From positions 1 through 64,000 of the forward strand of contig JAZULT010000036.1 of the NCBI GenBank assembly GCA_045603225.1: a stretch of DNA of 64,000 nt, in the 5' to 3' direction. The notes below the pieces were generated by a model. The model was not told the origin of the DNA, made no database searches, and saw only the letters and a program-made list of their open reading frames with translations. The position numbers and the translations under genes are program-made. This DNA is from RGIG9115 sp045603225 (GTDB lineage: Bacteria; Bacillota; Clostridia; UBA1381). Positions 35,933 to 45,640 of the stretch are shown here, piece by piece; the first letter of the stretch is position 1, and the number at the start of each line of letters is the position of its first letter.

Positions 35933-37984
35933 ATGAAAAAATATATTTCTTTATTTCTCGCCTTTGGAATTGTCATGCAAAGCATGATTGTCAGCATGGC
36001 AGACGGAGGAGGCTGGAAAATAACTACAAACGGTACGGTTAATATTGATGCTGCGAAGTATTTCGCAAGCCTTGCGACCGATGCCGGAAAAGAGTATATG
36101 TTCAGCGGAGATAATTCTCTGTATATAGAATATCCCGGTAATACAAAGCTTGAAACAGAGTATATCGAAATTGAAAACGAGCTTTCCGGAGCAATAGAAG
36201 AGGGAGAGGCATATACGCTTAAGTATTATATAAAGGGTTCACGTAATTCCAAGTATCAGGAAGCTATTCTCGGAGATAAGATACTTGTGACATTTGATAA
36301 TATTTCAAAAACAAAGATTGAAAAAGCAGACTGTCCGAGTGGTCAGACTGCGTGGTATGAATGTGCTTATACATTTACTGCCGAAAGCGATGCCGATAAA
36401 TTCAAGTTCAGATTTTACGGCGGAACGAATAATGCGGCAATTGACGATGTATCTCTTGTAAAAGACGGAAGCGATGAGAACCTTATAACAAACGGCGGAT
36501 TTGAGGAAGCTGTTTCTGAAGAAGAATATGTTGAAGAGGAATTTGACCGTACACCGTATGCGCCTGAAAATTTAATTGCTACACCGGCTACTTCAGCATC
36601 TGAGTTAATACTCAACTGGAGAAATCCTGAGGCATCAACTCTTACAAAGGTTTCTCTTTATGATATTACGGGCGGAAAGAACGAGCTTTTGTCAGACAGT
36701 ATTGAAACTACAAAATCAAAGATAGTATATTATCTGATAGACGGTCTTACATCAGGTGAAACATATCAGTATAAGCTTGTGTTCAGCTTTTCGGATAAAG
36801 GGGATTTTGCATATTATCTTTGCGGAACTCCTTCGAATAAGACAACTGCCGGTGTAGGGAAATGGACATTGGGAAGAACTAATTCAAATGATGTAAACTA
36901 TTGCCCGGGCGAAGTTGTAATTGACAGCGAAGTCGCAAGAAGCGGAAATTCATCTCTCAGAATGAGAGCAAATATCGACAGAAACGTCAAGGAGCTTAAG
37001 TCGAATATATATATCAGTGCACTGTTCTCAACAAAAATGGAAGTCGGAAGCAAATATCACGTTTCTTTCTGGGTAAAGGGCGAAGAGGTTAAAAGAGCAC
37101 CGACAATAACTATGCAGTGGACTGTGTTTGACGGCAGAGAGAGAGAATATCCTGAGCTTGTCGGTGATGAATATGACTGGAAACAGGTTGTTCTTACATA
37201 TACATACACCGAGAAAAGTAATTTCTACTTTATATATGACGGAGAATGTAAAAATCTCTGGATAGACGATGTGGAAATCTATAAAACGGATGAGGACGGA
37301 AATGTGCCTGAAGATGCTGAAAACCTTGTTTCCGAAGGCGGATTTGAAGGTATAATAAGCGAAACTGTGGCAACTGTATCTGACCTTACCGCAATACCTG
37401 AAAGTGACGGTCTTGTACTTGACTGGAATCTTTCTGAAGAATCATGCGAATACGTTGAAATTTATGAAAAGTATTATGGCAAGGATATTTATATAGGTAA
37501 AGCCGTAAAGGATGAGCAGATAAAGCTTACAAACCTTATTAAAGGCAGAGAATATACATTTTCTGTTGTGCCTGTAAATAAGGATAACGTAAGAGGCGTG
37601 CCGCAGGAAGTGATAGCTACCACAATTCTCCCTGATTATGAAATCGGAGAGGTTATACTTAAAAGTGAAGGTGCTGTAGTTGACAGACTGATGGGTGCCG
37701 GTACATATTCAGTAACATTCTCAGTCAAGAACAATGTGTTTGAAGACGGAATGAATGTTGAACAGTTTGTGGCTGTGTTTGACGAAAACAATGTTCTGTG
37801 GGGCATTTTCTCAACAGAGAAAAAAATAAGCAAAACAGGTCACGGAAAACCGTTCACAAATATAAGTACATCGTTTACAATTCCAGGTGACAATTATACT
37901 GCAGAATACTTTGTTTACGATGATAGAGAGACACTGAACATCATTGGGGAAGAGAATCCTCATAAGGTATATACTCATAATTAA
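35933..37984 (+). CDS. Secreted protein with CBM4/9-like and Fn3-like domains
   Basis: 683 residues. Signal peptide (to about 24, SMADGG); a jelly-roll of CBM_4_9 type (about 25-185) that ends in AIDDVSLVKDG and ITNGGFEE; Fn3-like domain (about 205-305; APENLIATPATSASELILNWRNP); second CBM_4_9-like domain (about 310-470; SGNSSLRMRANIDRN, LWIDDVEIYK, LVSEGGFEG); second Fn3-like domain (about 480-575); and a C-terminal Ig-like domain. No catalytic domain is seen, so it likely binds polysaccharide or helps present it. The start at 35933 follows GAAAGGAG; the preceding gene ends 11 bp upstream. Confidence 0.8.
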   Translation: MKKYISLFLAFGIVMQSMIVSMADGGGWKITTNGTVNIDAAKYFASLATDAGKEYMFSGDNSLYIEYPGNTKLETEYIEIENELSGAIEEGEAYTLKYYIKGSRNSKYQEAILGDKILVTFDNISKTKIEKADCPSGQTAWYECAYTFTAESDADKFKFRFYGGTNNAAIDDVSLVKDGSDENLITNGGFEEAVSEEEYVEEEFDRTPYAPENLIATPATSASELILNWRNPEASTLTKVSLYDITGGKNELLSDSIETTKSKIVYYLIDGLTSGETYQYKLVFSFSDKGDFAYYLCGTPSNKTTAGVGKWTLGRTNSNDVNYCPGEVVIDSEVARSGNSSLRMRANIDRNVKELKSNIYISALFSTKMEVGSKYHVSFWVKGEEVKRAPTITMQWTVFDGREREYPELVGDEYDWKQVVLTYTYTEKSNFYFIYDGECKNLWIDDVEIYKTDEDGNVPEDAENLVSEGGFEGIISETVATVSDLTAIPESDGLVLDWNLSEESCEYVEIYEKYYGKDIYIGKAVKDEQIKLTNLIKGREYTFSVVPVNKDNVRGVPQEVIATTILPDYEIGEVILKSEGAVVDRLMGAGTYSVTFSVKNNVFEDGMNVEQFVAVFDENNVLWGIFSTEKKISKTGHGKPFTNISTSFTIPGDNYTAEYFVYDDRETLNIIGEENPHKVYTHN

Positions 37985-38003
37985 AAAAGAAAGGAAGAAA
38001 AAA

Positions 38004-40862
38004 ATGAAAACTTTAAAAAAACTATTATCAACATTACTTGCTTCTGCAATGACAGTGTCATGCTTTGCATCAGCAGTTATGGCAGAGGAAACAACTCCGA
38101 CTTATTCGGATACATATTCTGATTATCTGGATAACGGATGGACAGCCAGTTATGGAGAACGTATCCAGAGTGATACTGAATTCATCTGTGTTACGGATGA
38201 GAGAGCGAAAAGCGGTGACTATAGCTTGCTTATTTATGACGGATTAACAGGAGCCTCAAAACCTCTTTCTGTAACTCATGACAGTTTTTCAACTCCGGCA
38301 GGTGATTATACCTTAAGTATATGGATTGCAGGAGCTGCATGTAACCTGAACTGGAGAACTATGTTCACTATGGCAAAAGGCGTTGTTTTTGAAGGAACGG
38401 AGGTTCCACAGCAGGTTAACATAACTAACGGAACTTTGGTTCAGACTGTTGGCGAATGGAAAAATTATACTTTTAATTTATCAATAGCTGAAGATATTTC
38501 TAACAATACTCTCACTCTTATGAGACAGGGTGCAGGTACAGGTTACGTAGGTACATATTTAGATGATATATCTTTGATTAATAAGGCTACAGGAAAGGAA
38601 ATCCTGACAAACGGAAGCTTCGATGATGACGGAAAACTTAAATATAGTACTGAAAAAGAAGCGTATGGGTATGGTTGGGCTTATGACTATGCCGGAGCAG
38701 AACAAACAGATGATGTATTTATGTGTGTAACTGATTTAATGGCATATAATGGTAGCAACAGTATGCTGATTCATAATTCTTTAGCTTATGGTTCTACAAA
38801 ACCTACAAGAATTACGCAGTCCGGAATTTCAACTCCTAAAGGCGAGTATAAATTCAGTGTATGGATTGCAGGTGTTACAACAAACTACGGTACAATGGTT
38901 AAGCTGAGTAAAGGCGGACAGATTAATAAAAAGGAGGGTTTAGTAGCGGGCGAAACTGTTAACGGATGGACAAATTACACATATACATTCACTGTAGAAG
39001 AAGATACTGCAAACAATATACTTTATATTATGCAACAAGGAGGTTCGACCGGAACATTTATTGACAATGTATCCTTGACAGATGCAGACGGAAACGAGTA
39101 TATTTTAAACGGCGGTTTTGAAGATGACGGTGCAATAGAGTATACTTCAGCTTATGAAGAATACTTAAACGGTTGGACTGTCGGATACGATGACGGAACA
39201 CAGTCAGATGATGTATTTGTTTGTGTTACAGACGACAAGGCTAATAACGGAAATCACAGTGTACTTATCAGAAATACTATAGCTAATAAAGATGGAGCTC
39301 CTGCAATTGGTATCAGTCAGTCAGGCTTCCAGGCTCCGGCAGGTGATTATACATTCAGCTTCTGGCTTTCGGGAGAATATTCAGGATGGAAAACAATGGT
39401 TTCACTTTCAGGTGAAAAGCATGTTGGGTGTAACCTTGACGGATGTACTTTAGTTGATACAGCAGGCAGATGGTCGAAATACGAATATACATTTACAGTT
39501 CCTGAAGGATATACAAATCATACTATAAACATTATAAGAGAAGGCGACTCAGCCGGTATGTATATTGATGACATATCACTTACAGATGCAAACGGAAACG
39601 AGCTTATCGCAAACGGCGGATTTGAAATTAAGGGAAATCTTGACGAGATTATAAACCCGGTTGCATATCCTACATCAGAAGGAAATGCAATTACACTTTC
39701 ATGGAAGAATCCTCCGAAAGCATATGACGAAATAAAGATTTATTTTGACGGAGAGCTTCAGACAGGTGTTGAAGTTGAAGAAATTTCAACAGCGGCAAAT
39801 GCATTCAATCAGTTCTATTATTCAGGTATAGAAAATTATACAGAGTATACTGTTAAGGTTGAAGCTTTAAGAGGCGGAGAAATTGTATCTTCAGTGGAGC
39901 TCCCTGTATGGACAGATGATCTCGGACCTACTACAAATTATGCAGGTAATCAGCTGATTGACCCATGGAAATACACAAGAATGGAAAATACCGAATACGG
40001 ATATGCAAATACAGTTGCTTCTGTTGATTATGATGAAAAAGCATCAGGAAGCTCATCAATGAAGCTTACAGGTAACATTGAAAAGGTAAAGCATCAGTGC
40101 TATCCGAATATCAATCAGCAGGTAACACTTGACCAGGGTGTTAAGTATGTTCTTTCATTCAAAGCTAAGCTTAATAATGTAGGCGCACTTTTCGTAGTTC
40201 TTGAAACAGAAGACCTTGGTGAAAAAATCTGGGGAAGAACACAGCTTTTGAATAACTTTACAACATCAGACTGGAAGACATATACTGTTCCGCTTGTTTT
40301 TGAAAACGAAAACGGTGATACTACATTTGATTCAATGAACGAGGGCGAAATGTATTCAGCTACAATCATGATTGCAGTTGAAAAGATGATCGGCAGTATA
40401 AACATTGATGACGTAAAGCTTTATGCAGTTGAAGAAGATGACGACACATATACACCGATTAATGCAGGTGAGAACTTAATTAAGAACGGCGGATTTGAAT
40501 TTGGCGGATATGCCGTTGAAGATGCAAAATTCGAAGTTTCAAACGGTTCAAAGTTTGTTGCGATTGACAAAATTCAGTCAGGTGACATTAAGGTAACAAC
40601 AGGAATCAGAAACATTTCAATGGGCGAAGATTTCGGTGCTGCAACTATTATAGCTGTGTATAATAACGGACAGCTTGTATCAATTCCGTATATTCTTGAA
40701 CGCGAATACGTTGAAAGCTCAGTTTATCTGCCAACAGATAAATATTCAGCAACAGTTACTATCCCTGAAATGACTCAGGACGATAAGTATGAAATTAAGG
40801 TAATGTATTGGGACGGATTTTCTGCTATGAAGTCGCTTGATACTGCAGATTGTTTGAAATAA
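38004..40862 (+). CDS. Secreted protein with repeated CBM4/9-like domains
   Basis: 952 residues. Signal peptide (to about 28, AVMAEE); three successive repeats of a CBM_4_9-like jelly roll (about 33-205, 210-375 and 378-545). Each opens with Y-NGW---Y and closes with IDD(I/V)SL--(A)-G-E-(I/L)--NG-F; then an Fn3-like domain (about 550-640); a fourth CBM-like domain (about 650-830); and a C-terminal Ig-like part. Repeated VFVCVTDDKANNGNHSVLI-type segments show internal duplication. The start at 38004 is chosen because AAAGAAAGGAAG lies just upstream. No enzyme domain; likely a polysaccharide-binding surface or soluble protein, followed by a strong hairpin that may raise its mRNA level. Confidence 0.8.
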   Translation: MKTLKKLLSTLLASAMTVSCFASAVMAEETTPTYSDTYSDYLDNGWTASYGERIQSDTEFICVTDERAKSGDYSLLIYDGLTGASKPLSVTHDSFSTPAGDYTLSIWIAGAACNLNWRTMFTMAKGVVFEGTEVPQQVNITNGTLVQTVGEWKNYTFNLSIAEDISNNTLTLMRQGAGTGYVGTYLDDISLINKATGKEILTNGSFDDDGKLKYSTEKEAYGYGWAYDYAGAEQTDDVFMCVTDLMAYNGSNSMLIHNSLAYGSTKPTRITQSGISTPKGEYKFSVWIAGVTTNYGTMVKLSKGGQINKKEGLVAGETVNGWTNYTYTFTVEEDTANNILYIMQQGGSTGTFIDNVSLTDADGNEYILNGGFEDDGAIEYTSAYEEYLNGWTVGYDDGTQSDDVFVCVTDDKANNGNHSVLIRNTIANKDGAPAIGISQSGFQAPAGDYTFSFWLSGEYSGWKTMVSLSGEKHVGCNLDGCTLVDTAGRWSKYEYTFTVPEGYTNHTINIIREGDSAGMYIDDISLTDANGNELIANGGFEIKGNLDEIINPVAYPTSEGNAITLSWKNPPKAYDEIKIYFDGELQTGVEVEEISTAANAFNQFYYSGIENYTEYTVKVEALRGGEIVSSVELPVWTDDLGPTTNYAGNQLIDPWKYTRMENTEYGYANTVASVDYDEKASGSSSMKLTGNIEKVKHQCYPNINQQVTLDQGVKYVLSFKAKLNNVGALFVVLETEDLGEKIWGRTQLLNNFTTSDWKTYTVPLVFENENGDTTFDSMNEGEMYSATIMIAVEKMIGSINIDDVKLYAVEEDDDTYTPINAGENLIKNGGFEFGGYAVEDAKFEVSNGSKFVAIDKIQSGDIKVTTGIRNISMGEDFGAATIIAVYNNGQLVSIPYILEREYVESSVYLPTDKYSATVTIPEMTQDDKYEIKVMYWDGFSAMKSLDTADCLK

Positions 40863-40873
40863 TTTGTAAATGT

Positions 40874-40910
40874 GAAAGACTGCAGTAATTATGTTTTACT
40901 GCAGTCTTTC
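40874..40910 (+). terminator. Strong intercistronic hairpin
   Basis: GAAAGACTGCAGTAA (40874-40888) pairs perfectly with 40896-40910, loop of seven. Only a weak T-run follows, so it may mostly stabilise upstream mRNA or allow partial read-through into the next gene 25 bp downstream. Confidence 0.75.
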
Positions 40911-40935
40911 AGTTAATTTGGAAAGGGAAAGAATT

Positions 40936-43900
40936 ATGACAAATTTATCAAAGCGTTTAATATCAGCTTTTCTTTCATTTGTTCTTATAATACCTTTATG
41001 CATCAGCTTTGAAAAAAGTGTATATGCAGAAAGCTTTGGTGGCTGGTCTGTAAGCTTCAATAACGGTGCAAAGGGTGAGGCTTATATTGACACAGAGAAT
41101 GCATACAGCGGAGTGTCATCTTTGAAAATCATCAATGAAACTCCGTCTGCGGCTAATGTGTATGCAGGTGCATACTATAATGTAAATGTGGAGGCAGGAA
41201 AAAAATATAAGGTTGGCGCTAAAATCAAGTCACTGCGCTCATCAAATATCTTTTTCTGCGTAAGCTGGGAGACAAGATATTCACTCCGACCGTTCGGAGA
41301 TACATATGAGTGGACGAATTTCGAGGTTACACACACAGCGAAAGAAAGCGGAGCAAAGGTGCTTCAGTTTATTGTGGACGGCGTAACCGACGGTTTCTGG
41401 ATAGATGACGTTAAGTTCATTGATCTTGAAACAGGAGAAAATCTTGTTGTCGGAAGTGACAGTACTTTTGAAGAAGAAAAACTGAACATATCCGATCTTA
41501 ATTCTGACATGAATAATGTTACGGAGTTATATAACACAATCAAGAAGTCCGAAACATATTCGGCAAATGACCTTGAAAGCGTTATCGGCGGTTTCAAAAA
41601 TATGTTTGTATACAAACAAAAAGATATAACGATTGACGGAAATTCAGAAGATTGGGAAGGATATACCTCCTGCAGTATTCCGACTCTTCCGACACAGTAT
41701 CAGATATATCTGAAGGACGGAAAACCGCTTGACGCAAATATGACCTGTAAGTTCGCGCAGGACGATGAAAATTTTTATTTGCTTATAGAGGTTGTTGACG
41801 ATGTCTATAATTATGTGGAAGGCGGACAAAACTATTATTGGCAGGGAGACAGCCTTCAGTTTGCAATTTCGGAAATGGCTTCAAGCACCGGAACTGCTCT
41901 TGCAGAAACATACGGAACTGAATTCGGTCTTGCATACAACCCTGTAACAGATGAATGTGAGATTTATTCGCCTGACGTGGCAGACGACAGACTTTCAGCC
42001 GCTGTTGCAAAGGCATCGCATAAAGACGGTAAGACTGTTTTTGAAACAGCTATTCCGTGGAATATCAAGTTTGTGGAACGTCCTGCAGGAATTTTGTTTG
42101 ACATACTTTATAATGATAATGACGGAGACGGAAGACGTTATTGTGTAGAACTCGCACCGGGTATAGCAGAGGGTAAAAATAACAGTCAGTTCCCGAAACT
42201 TGAAATGCTTGACGAAGGTCAGGACTGGTATGCGTGGGTACAGGGACCGAGAGATGTATTTGCGAAAACAGATTACATATATGAATATTATCTTGTAAAT
42301 AAAGGCGGGGAAAAGACCTTTACGGTTACCGGTGATGACGGACAAACAGAAACAGTTACTGTTCCTGCGGGCATGGGAATAAGACATGAATTTACGGCGA
42401 ATTTCAATAAAGTCGGAGAAGAAACTCTTACAAAGACGTTTTCTTCAGGAGACAGCAGTTACACAGGCAACTGTGAAGTTTCGGTAGTTGATAAGCCTGC
42501 AACTGCCGAATATCATCAGACAGTAATTGATAAAAATGCAAAGCATGTTGAAGAAATTGAAAGACTTCTTGCTCAGTGCGAGAAGAAGGGTATCACTACT
42601 GATTATGAAACAGCGTACTATTCAATTTTGAAGAAGTTTGACACACTGCTTGCAGACGACCTGAAAAATAATTTTTTCGATAAAACTTTTTATCAGGAAA
42701 GAACACTTGATGAAGTGTATGAAAAGGCGAAAACAAATCTGACTGCATATTTAAACGGCGAGAAAGAACCTAAGAGCGTGCCGAAATACGTTACAAGTGA
42801 TGTCAGAATGGAAGGTCCTGTCATGTACGGAACAACAAACGAAAACGGTAAGCTTGAGGAAAGACCGGTAATCTTTGCGGGATTCGGACACTTTGCCGAT
42901 GCAAGGGCCGATGTTCCTATTTTCCAGAACTTTGGCTTTAATACTGCTCAGTTCGAAATAGGTCCGTCGTACATGATGATAAATACAACAATGGCTTCAT
43001 GCTGGGGCGATGCAATAGCTAAAACTCCCGATTATGAAGGAAAAATTGATACAACACATAAAAGAAACGGCAACAGCTCATTTAAGATAACATATAAGTC
43101 ACCGGAAACCTCCGGACAGAATATGTACGTTTATCAGTTCGTCCCGGTAACGGAAGGAAAGACCTACATTCTTTCAGGATATGTAAAGGCAAATAATGCA
43201 AATAAGGTTTACATTTCTGCAAGAGACAGTCAGGAACGTGTGTATGTTGACGGTACATATGACTGGACAGAGGTTTCCTCTAAGTACACAGCTCCTGCTG
43301 ATACTGAATATACAATTATAAGAATTGGCTGTGAAGGCCCGACAGACGAAGTATACTTTGACGATTTTACTTTCTGCGAAGAGGGAAGTAACATAAATAT
43401 TTTAAGAAACGGTGATTTTGAAAAAGCACCTGAGGAAATTATGGAAATAAATCCTCATGCAAAGAGCATTTATGACCTTAAAAAGGTTCTGAAAAACTCG
43501 GAAGAAAACAACCTTGCACTGTCAGTTCTTATTTCACCGCACTATTTCCCTGCAAAAATTATTGAAAAGTACGACATACATCATCCGAAGCTGATGTTCC
43601 TTAAGTACAACATTAACGCAGAACCTGCAAAGAAAATTCTGACTGAATACTTCAATACTATTATACCTATTATCAGAGAATATAAATCTGTTCAGAATAT
43701 CTGTCTTTTAAATGAACCGGCGTTCAGGGTTGATCTTTGCGGAGACTTCTATCTTGACGACTGGCATCAGTATCTGAGAGAGCTTTATGATAATGATATT
43801 TCAAAGCTGAACAAAGCATATGAAAAGAATTTTGAAGCTTTTGAAGATGTTGACTTTGTAATGACAAATTATGCGAAGAGATATGATTTTAAGAACTTTA

Positions 43901-45621
43901 ACGACAGTGTATTCTCCGATTGGCGCAGATGGCTGTCAGAATCAGTAAAAGCACTTGCACCTGAAATTCCTGTTCAGATAAAGCGTATGAACTATTTTGA
44001 GCCGACAAACTCGCTCCATGTTTATATAGGAACAGATGTTGAAAATGATTATGATTTCGTGGACATGAACGGATGTGACTGCGGTGACTACGTTGAAAAT
44101 GAGTCTGATGCACTTGTGCAGACAATGTGGTACGATATGCTCAGAAGCGGAAAAGATGTTCCTGTTCTTAACACCGAAGACCATATCATGACAAACGGAA
44201 GTGATGTATATACCGAAGAACAGCGTGATTATGTTGTACGTAATCTCCACATCGGTGCAATTCACGGAAGAAGTATGTCAAATATGTGGGTATGGGCAAA
44301 ATCGTACGAAGAAGGCAACGTTTTTGCAGACAGTATCCTGTTCAGACCTGATGTTCTTGCGGGTATTTCCGATATAACAATGGATATGAACAGAAATTCA
44401 TATGAAATTGCGGCACTTCAGAATGCTGAAAGAGAAGTCGGAATACTTTATTCAGATGCAAGTATCATAAGCAATGTAAGCACACCGTATGCTGTTTATC
44501 AGACTTATGCCGCATGCATGTATAACGGAAAGGCTATAAAGTTTATTTACCCGTCACAGCTCGGCAGTATGAATGATGTCAAGATTTTGTTTGTACCTAA
44601 GAAGACTCATGTTGTTGCTGAAACACTTGATTATATTTCGGATTATATAAAATCAGGCGGAAAAGTTGTTATTATCGGCAGTGATTCTCTCAGGAAAAAC
44701 GAATACGGTTACGACCATGATGCGGAAAAAATCAAATTCATTTATGATAATTCGCAGATTATTGAGTATTCGGGTGCCAACGATAAAATTGAGAATATGA
44801 CTGAAACCGAATATTATAACAGGATTCGAGAAGCTCTTAAATCAAACGGTCTTTATAATGTTGCGGTTAAAGACAGCAAAACAGGCGAGGCATTAGACCT
44901 TGTGGAATATAATGTGGGATATTATAACGGAAAGGTAATTATCAGCATGATTAATTACAATCAGGAAAGAACCGTAAACGTATATCTCGGTGATACGCTC
45001 GTTGAAAAATCATATGAGCTCTACAAGGATGAAACTCTCGGAAGTGAAATAACTCTCAGTAAATATGTACCTGCATTTATTGCAATAGACGTTGAAAATC
45101 CGTTTATAGATACTTACGGACACTGGGCAGAAAAAACCATTTCAGCTCTTCACAGCGAGGGTATAATAAAGGGAGTTAAGGAAAGCGTTTTTGCTCCTCA
45201 GAAAACTCTGACAAGAGCTGAATTCCTGACACTTCTTATGAGATGTACCGAAAAAACCGGCACTGCAGTCAATACTCTTCCGGGCGATGTTGCACGTAAT
45301 ACATGGTATGCATCTTCCGTAGGAGAAGCGGTAAACAAGGGAATTATAAGAGCAGACGAGAATTTCAGACCGGACGATTATATTACCCGTGAAGAAATGT
45401 GTACTCTCCTTGTAAAATGCTATGAGCAGGAAAACGGAGCTCAGAGCGAAGATGCACAGCTTGATTTTTCAGATGCTGAGATGATTACTAACGTTACCGA
45501 CGTTAAAAAGGCGGTAGCACTCGGTCTTATGAACGGTCACGCAGACGGAAGCTTTGCACCTCAGAATACAGCAACAAGAGCCGAATCAGCGGCTGTAATT
45601 GAAAGATTTAAAAGTAAATAA
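40936..45621 (+). CDS. Giant SLH-anchored GH42-like hydrolase with CBM9-like domain
   Basis: 1561 residues. Signal peptide (to about 30, VYAES); CBM_4_9-like domain (about 33-180); CBM9-like domain (about 230-400; ITIDGNSEDWEGY, then ENFYLLIEVVDD); beta region; a second CBM_4_9-like insert (about 690-830); catalytic barrel resembling GH42 and its A4 relatives (from about 600; acid/base Glu927 in LLNEPAFR, nucleophile probably Glu1081 in VLNTEDHI); a Rossmann-like beta-galactosidase trimerisation-type domain (about 1170-1290, KILFVPKKTHVVAETLDYI); and three SLH repeats (about 1395-1561). Start at 40936 follows GGAAAGGGAAAG. The CBM insert into the barrel start is unusual. A surface-bound exo- or endo-acting galactosidase-like enzyme is likely; substrate not known. 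Confidence 0.85.
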   Translation: MTNLSKRLISAFLSFVLIIPLCISFEKSVYAESFGGWSVSFNNGAKGEAYIDTENAYSGVSSLKIINETPSAANVYAGAYYNVNVEAGKKYKVGAKIKSLRSSNIFFCVSWETRYSLRPFGDTYEWTNFEVTHTAKESGAKVLQFIVDGVTDGFWIDDVKFIDLETGENLVVGSDSTFEEEKLNISDLNSDMNNVTELYNTIKKSETYSANDLESVIGGFKNMFVYKQKDITIDGNSEDWEGYTSCSIPTLPTQYQIYLKDGKPLDANMTCKFAQDDENFYLLIEVVDDVYNYVEGGQNYYWQGDSLQFAISEMASSTGTALAETYGTEFGLAYNPVTDECEIYSPDVADDRLSAAVAKASHKDGKTVFETAIPWNIKFVERPAGILFDILYNDNDGDGRRYCVELAPGIAEGKNNSQFPKLEMLDEGQDWYAWVQGPRDVFAKTDYIYEYYLVNKGGEKTFTVTGDDGQTETVTVPAGMGIRHEFTANFNKVGEETLTKTFSSGDSSYTGNCEVSVVDKPATAEYHQTVIDKNAKHVEEIERLLAQCEKKGITTDYETAYYSILKKFDTLLADDLKNNFFDKTFYQERTLDEVYEKAKTNLTAYLNGEKEPKSVPKYVTSDVRMEGPVMYGTTNENGKLEERPVIFAGFGHFADARADVPIFQNFGFNTAQFEIGPSYMMINTTMASCWGDAIAKTPDYEGKIDTTHKRNGNSSFKITYKSPETSGQNMYVYQFVPVTEGKTYILSGYVKANNANKVYISARDSQERVYVDGTYDWTEVSSKYTAPADTEYTIIRIGCEGPTDEVYFDDFTFCEEGSNINILRNGDFEKAPEEIMEINPHAKSIYDLKKVLKNSEENNLALSVLISPHYFPAKIIEKYDIHHPKLMFLKYNINAEPAKKILTEYFNTIIPIIREYKSVQNICLLNEPAFRVDLCGDFYLDDWHQYLRELYDNDISKLNKAYEKNFEAFEDVDFVMTNYAKRYDFKNFNDSVFSDWRRWLSESVKALAPEIPVQIKRMNYFEPTNSLHVYIGTDVENDYDFVDMNGCDCGDYVENESDALVQTMWYDMLRSGKDVPVLNTEDHIMTNGSDVYTEEQRDYVVRNLHIGAIHGRSMSNMWVWAKSYEEGNVFADSILFRPDVLAGISDITMDMNRNSYEIAALQNAEREVGILYSDASIISNVSTPYAVYQTYAACMYNGKAIKFIYPSQLGSMNDVKILFVPKKTHVVAETLDYISDYIKSGGKVVIIGSDSLRKNEYGYDHDAEKIKFIYDNSQIIEYSGANDKIENMTETEYYNRIREALKSNGLYNVAVKDSKTGEALDLVEYNVGYYNGKVIISMINYNQERTVNVYLGDTLVEKSYELYKDETLGSEITLSKYVPAFIAIDVENPFIDTYGHWAEKTISALHSEGIIKGVKESVFAPQKTLTRAEFLTLLMRCTEKTGTAVNTLPGDVARNTWYASSVGEAVNKGIIRADENFRPDDYITREEMCTLLVKCYEQENGAQSEDAQLDFSDAEMITNVTDVKKAVALGLMNGHADGSFAPQNTATRAESAAVIERFKSK

Positions 45622-45640
45622 TCCGGGAAAGGGATAAAAA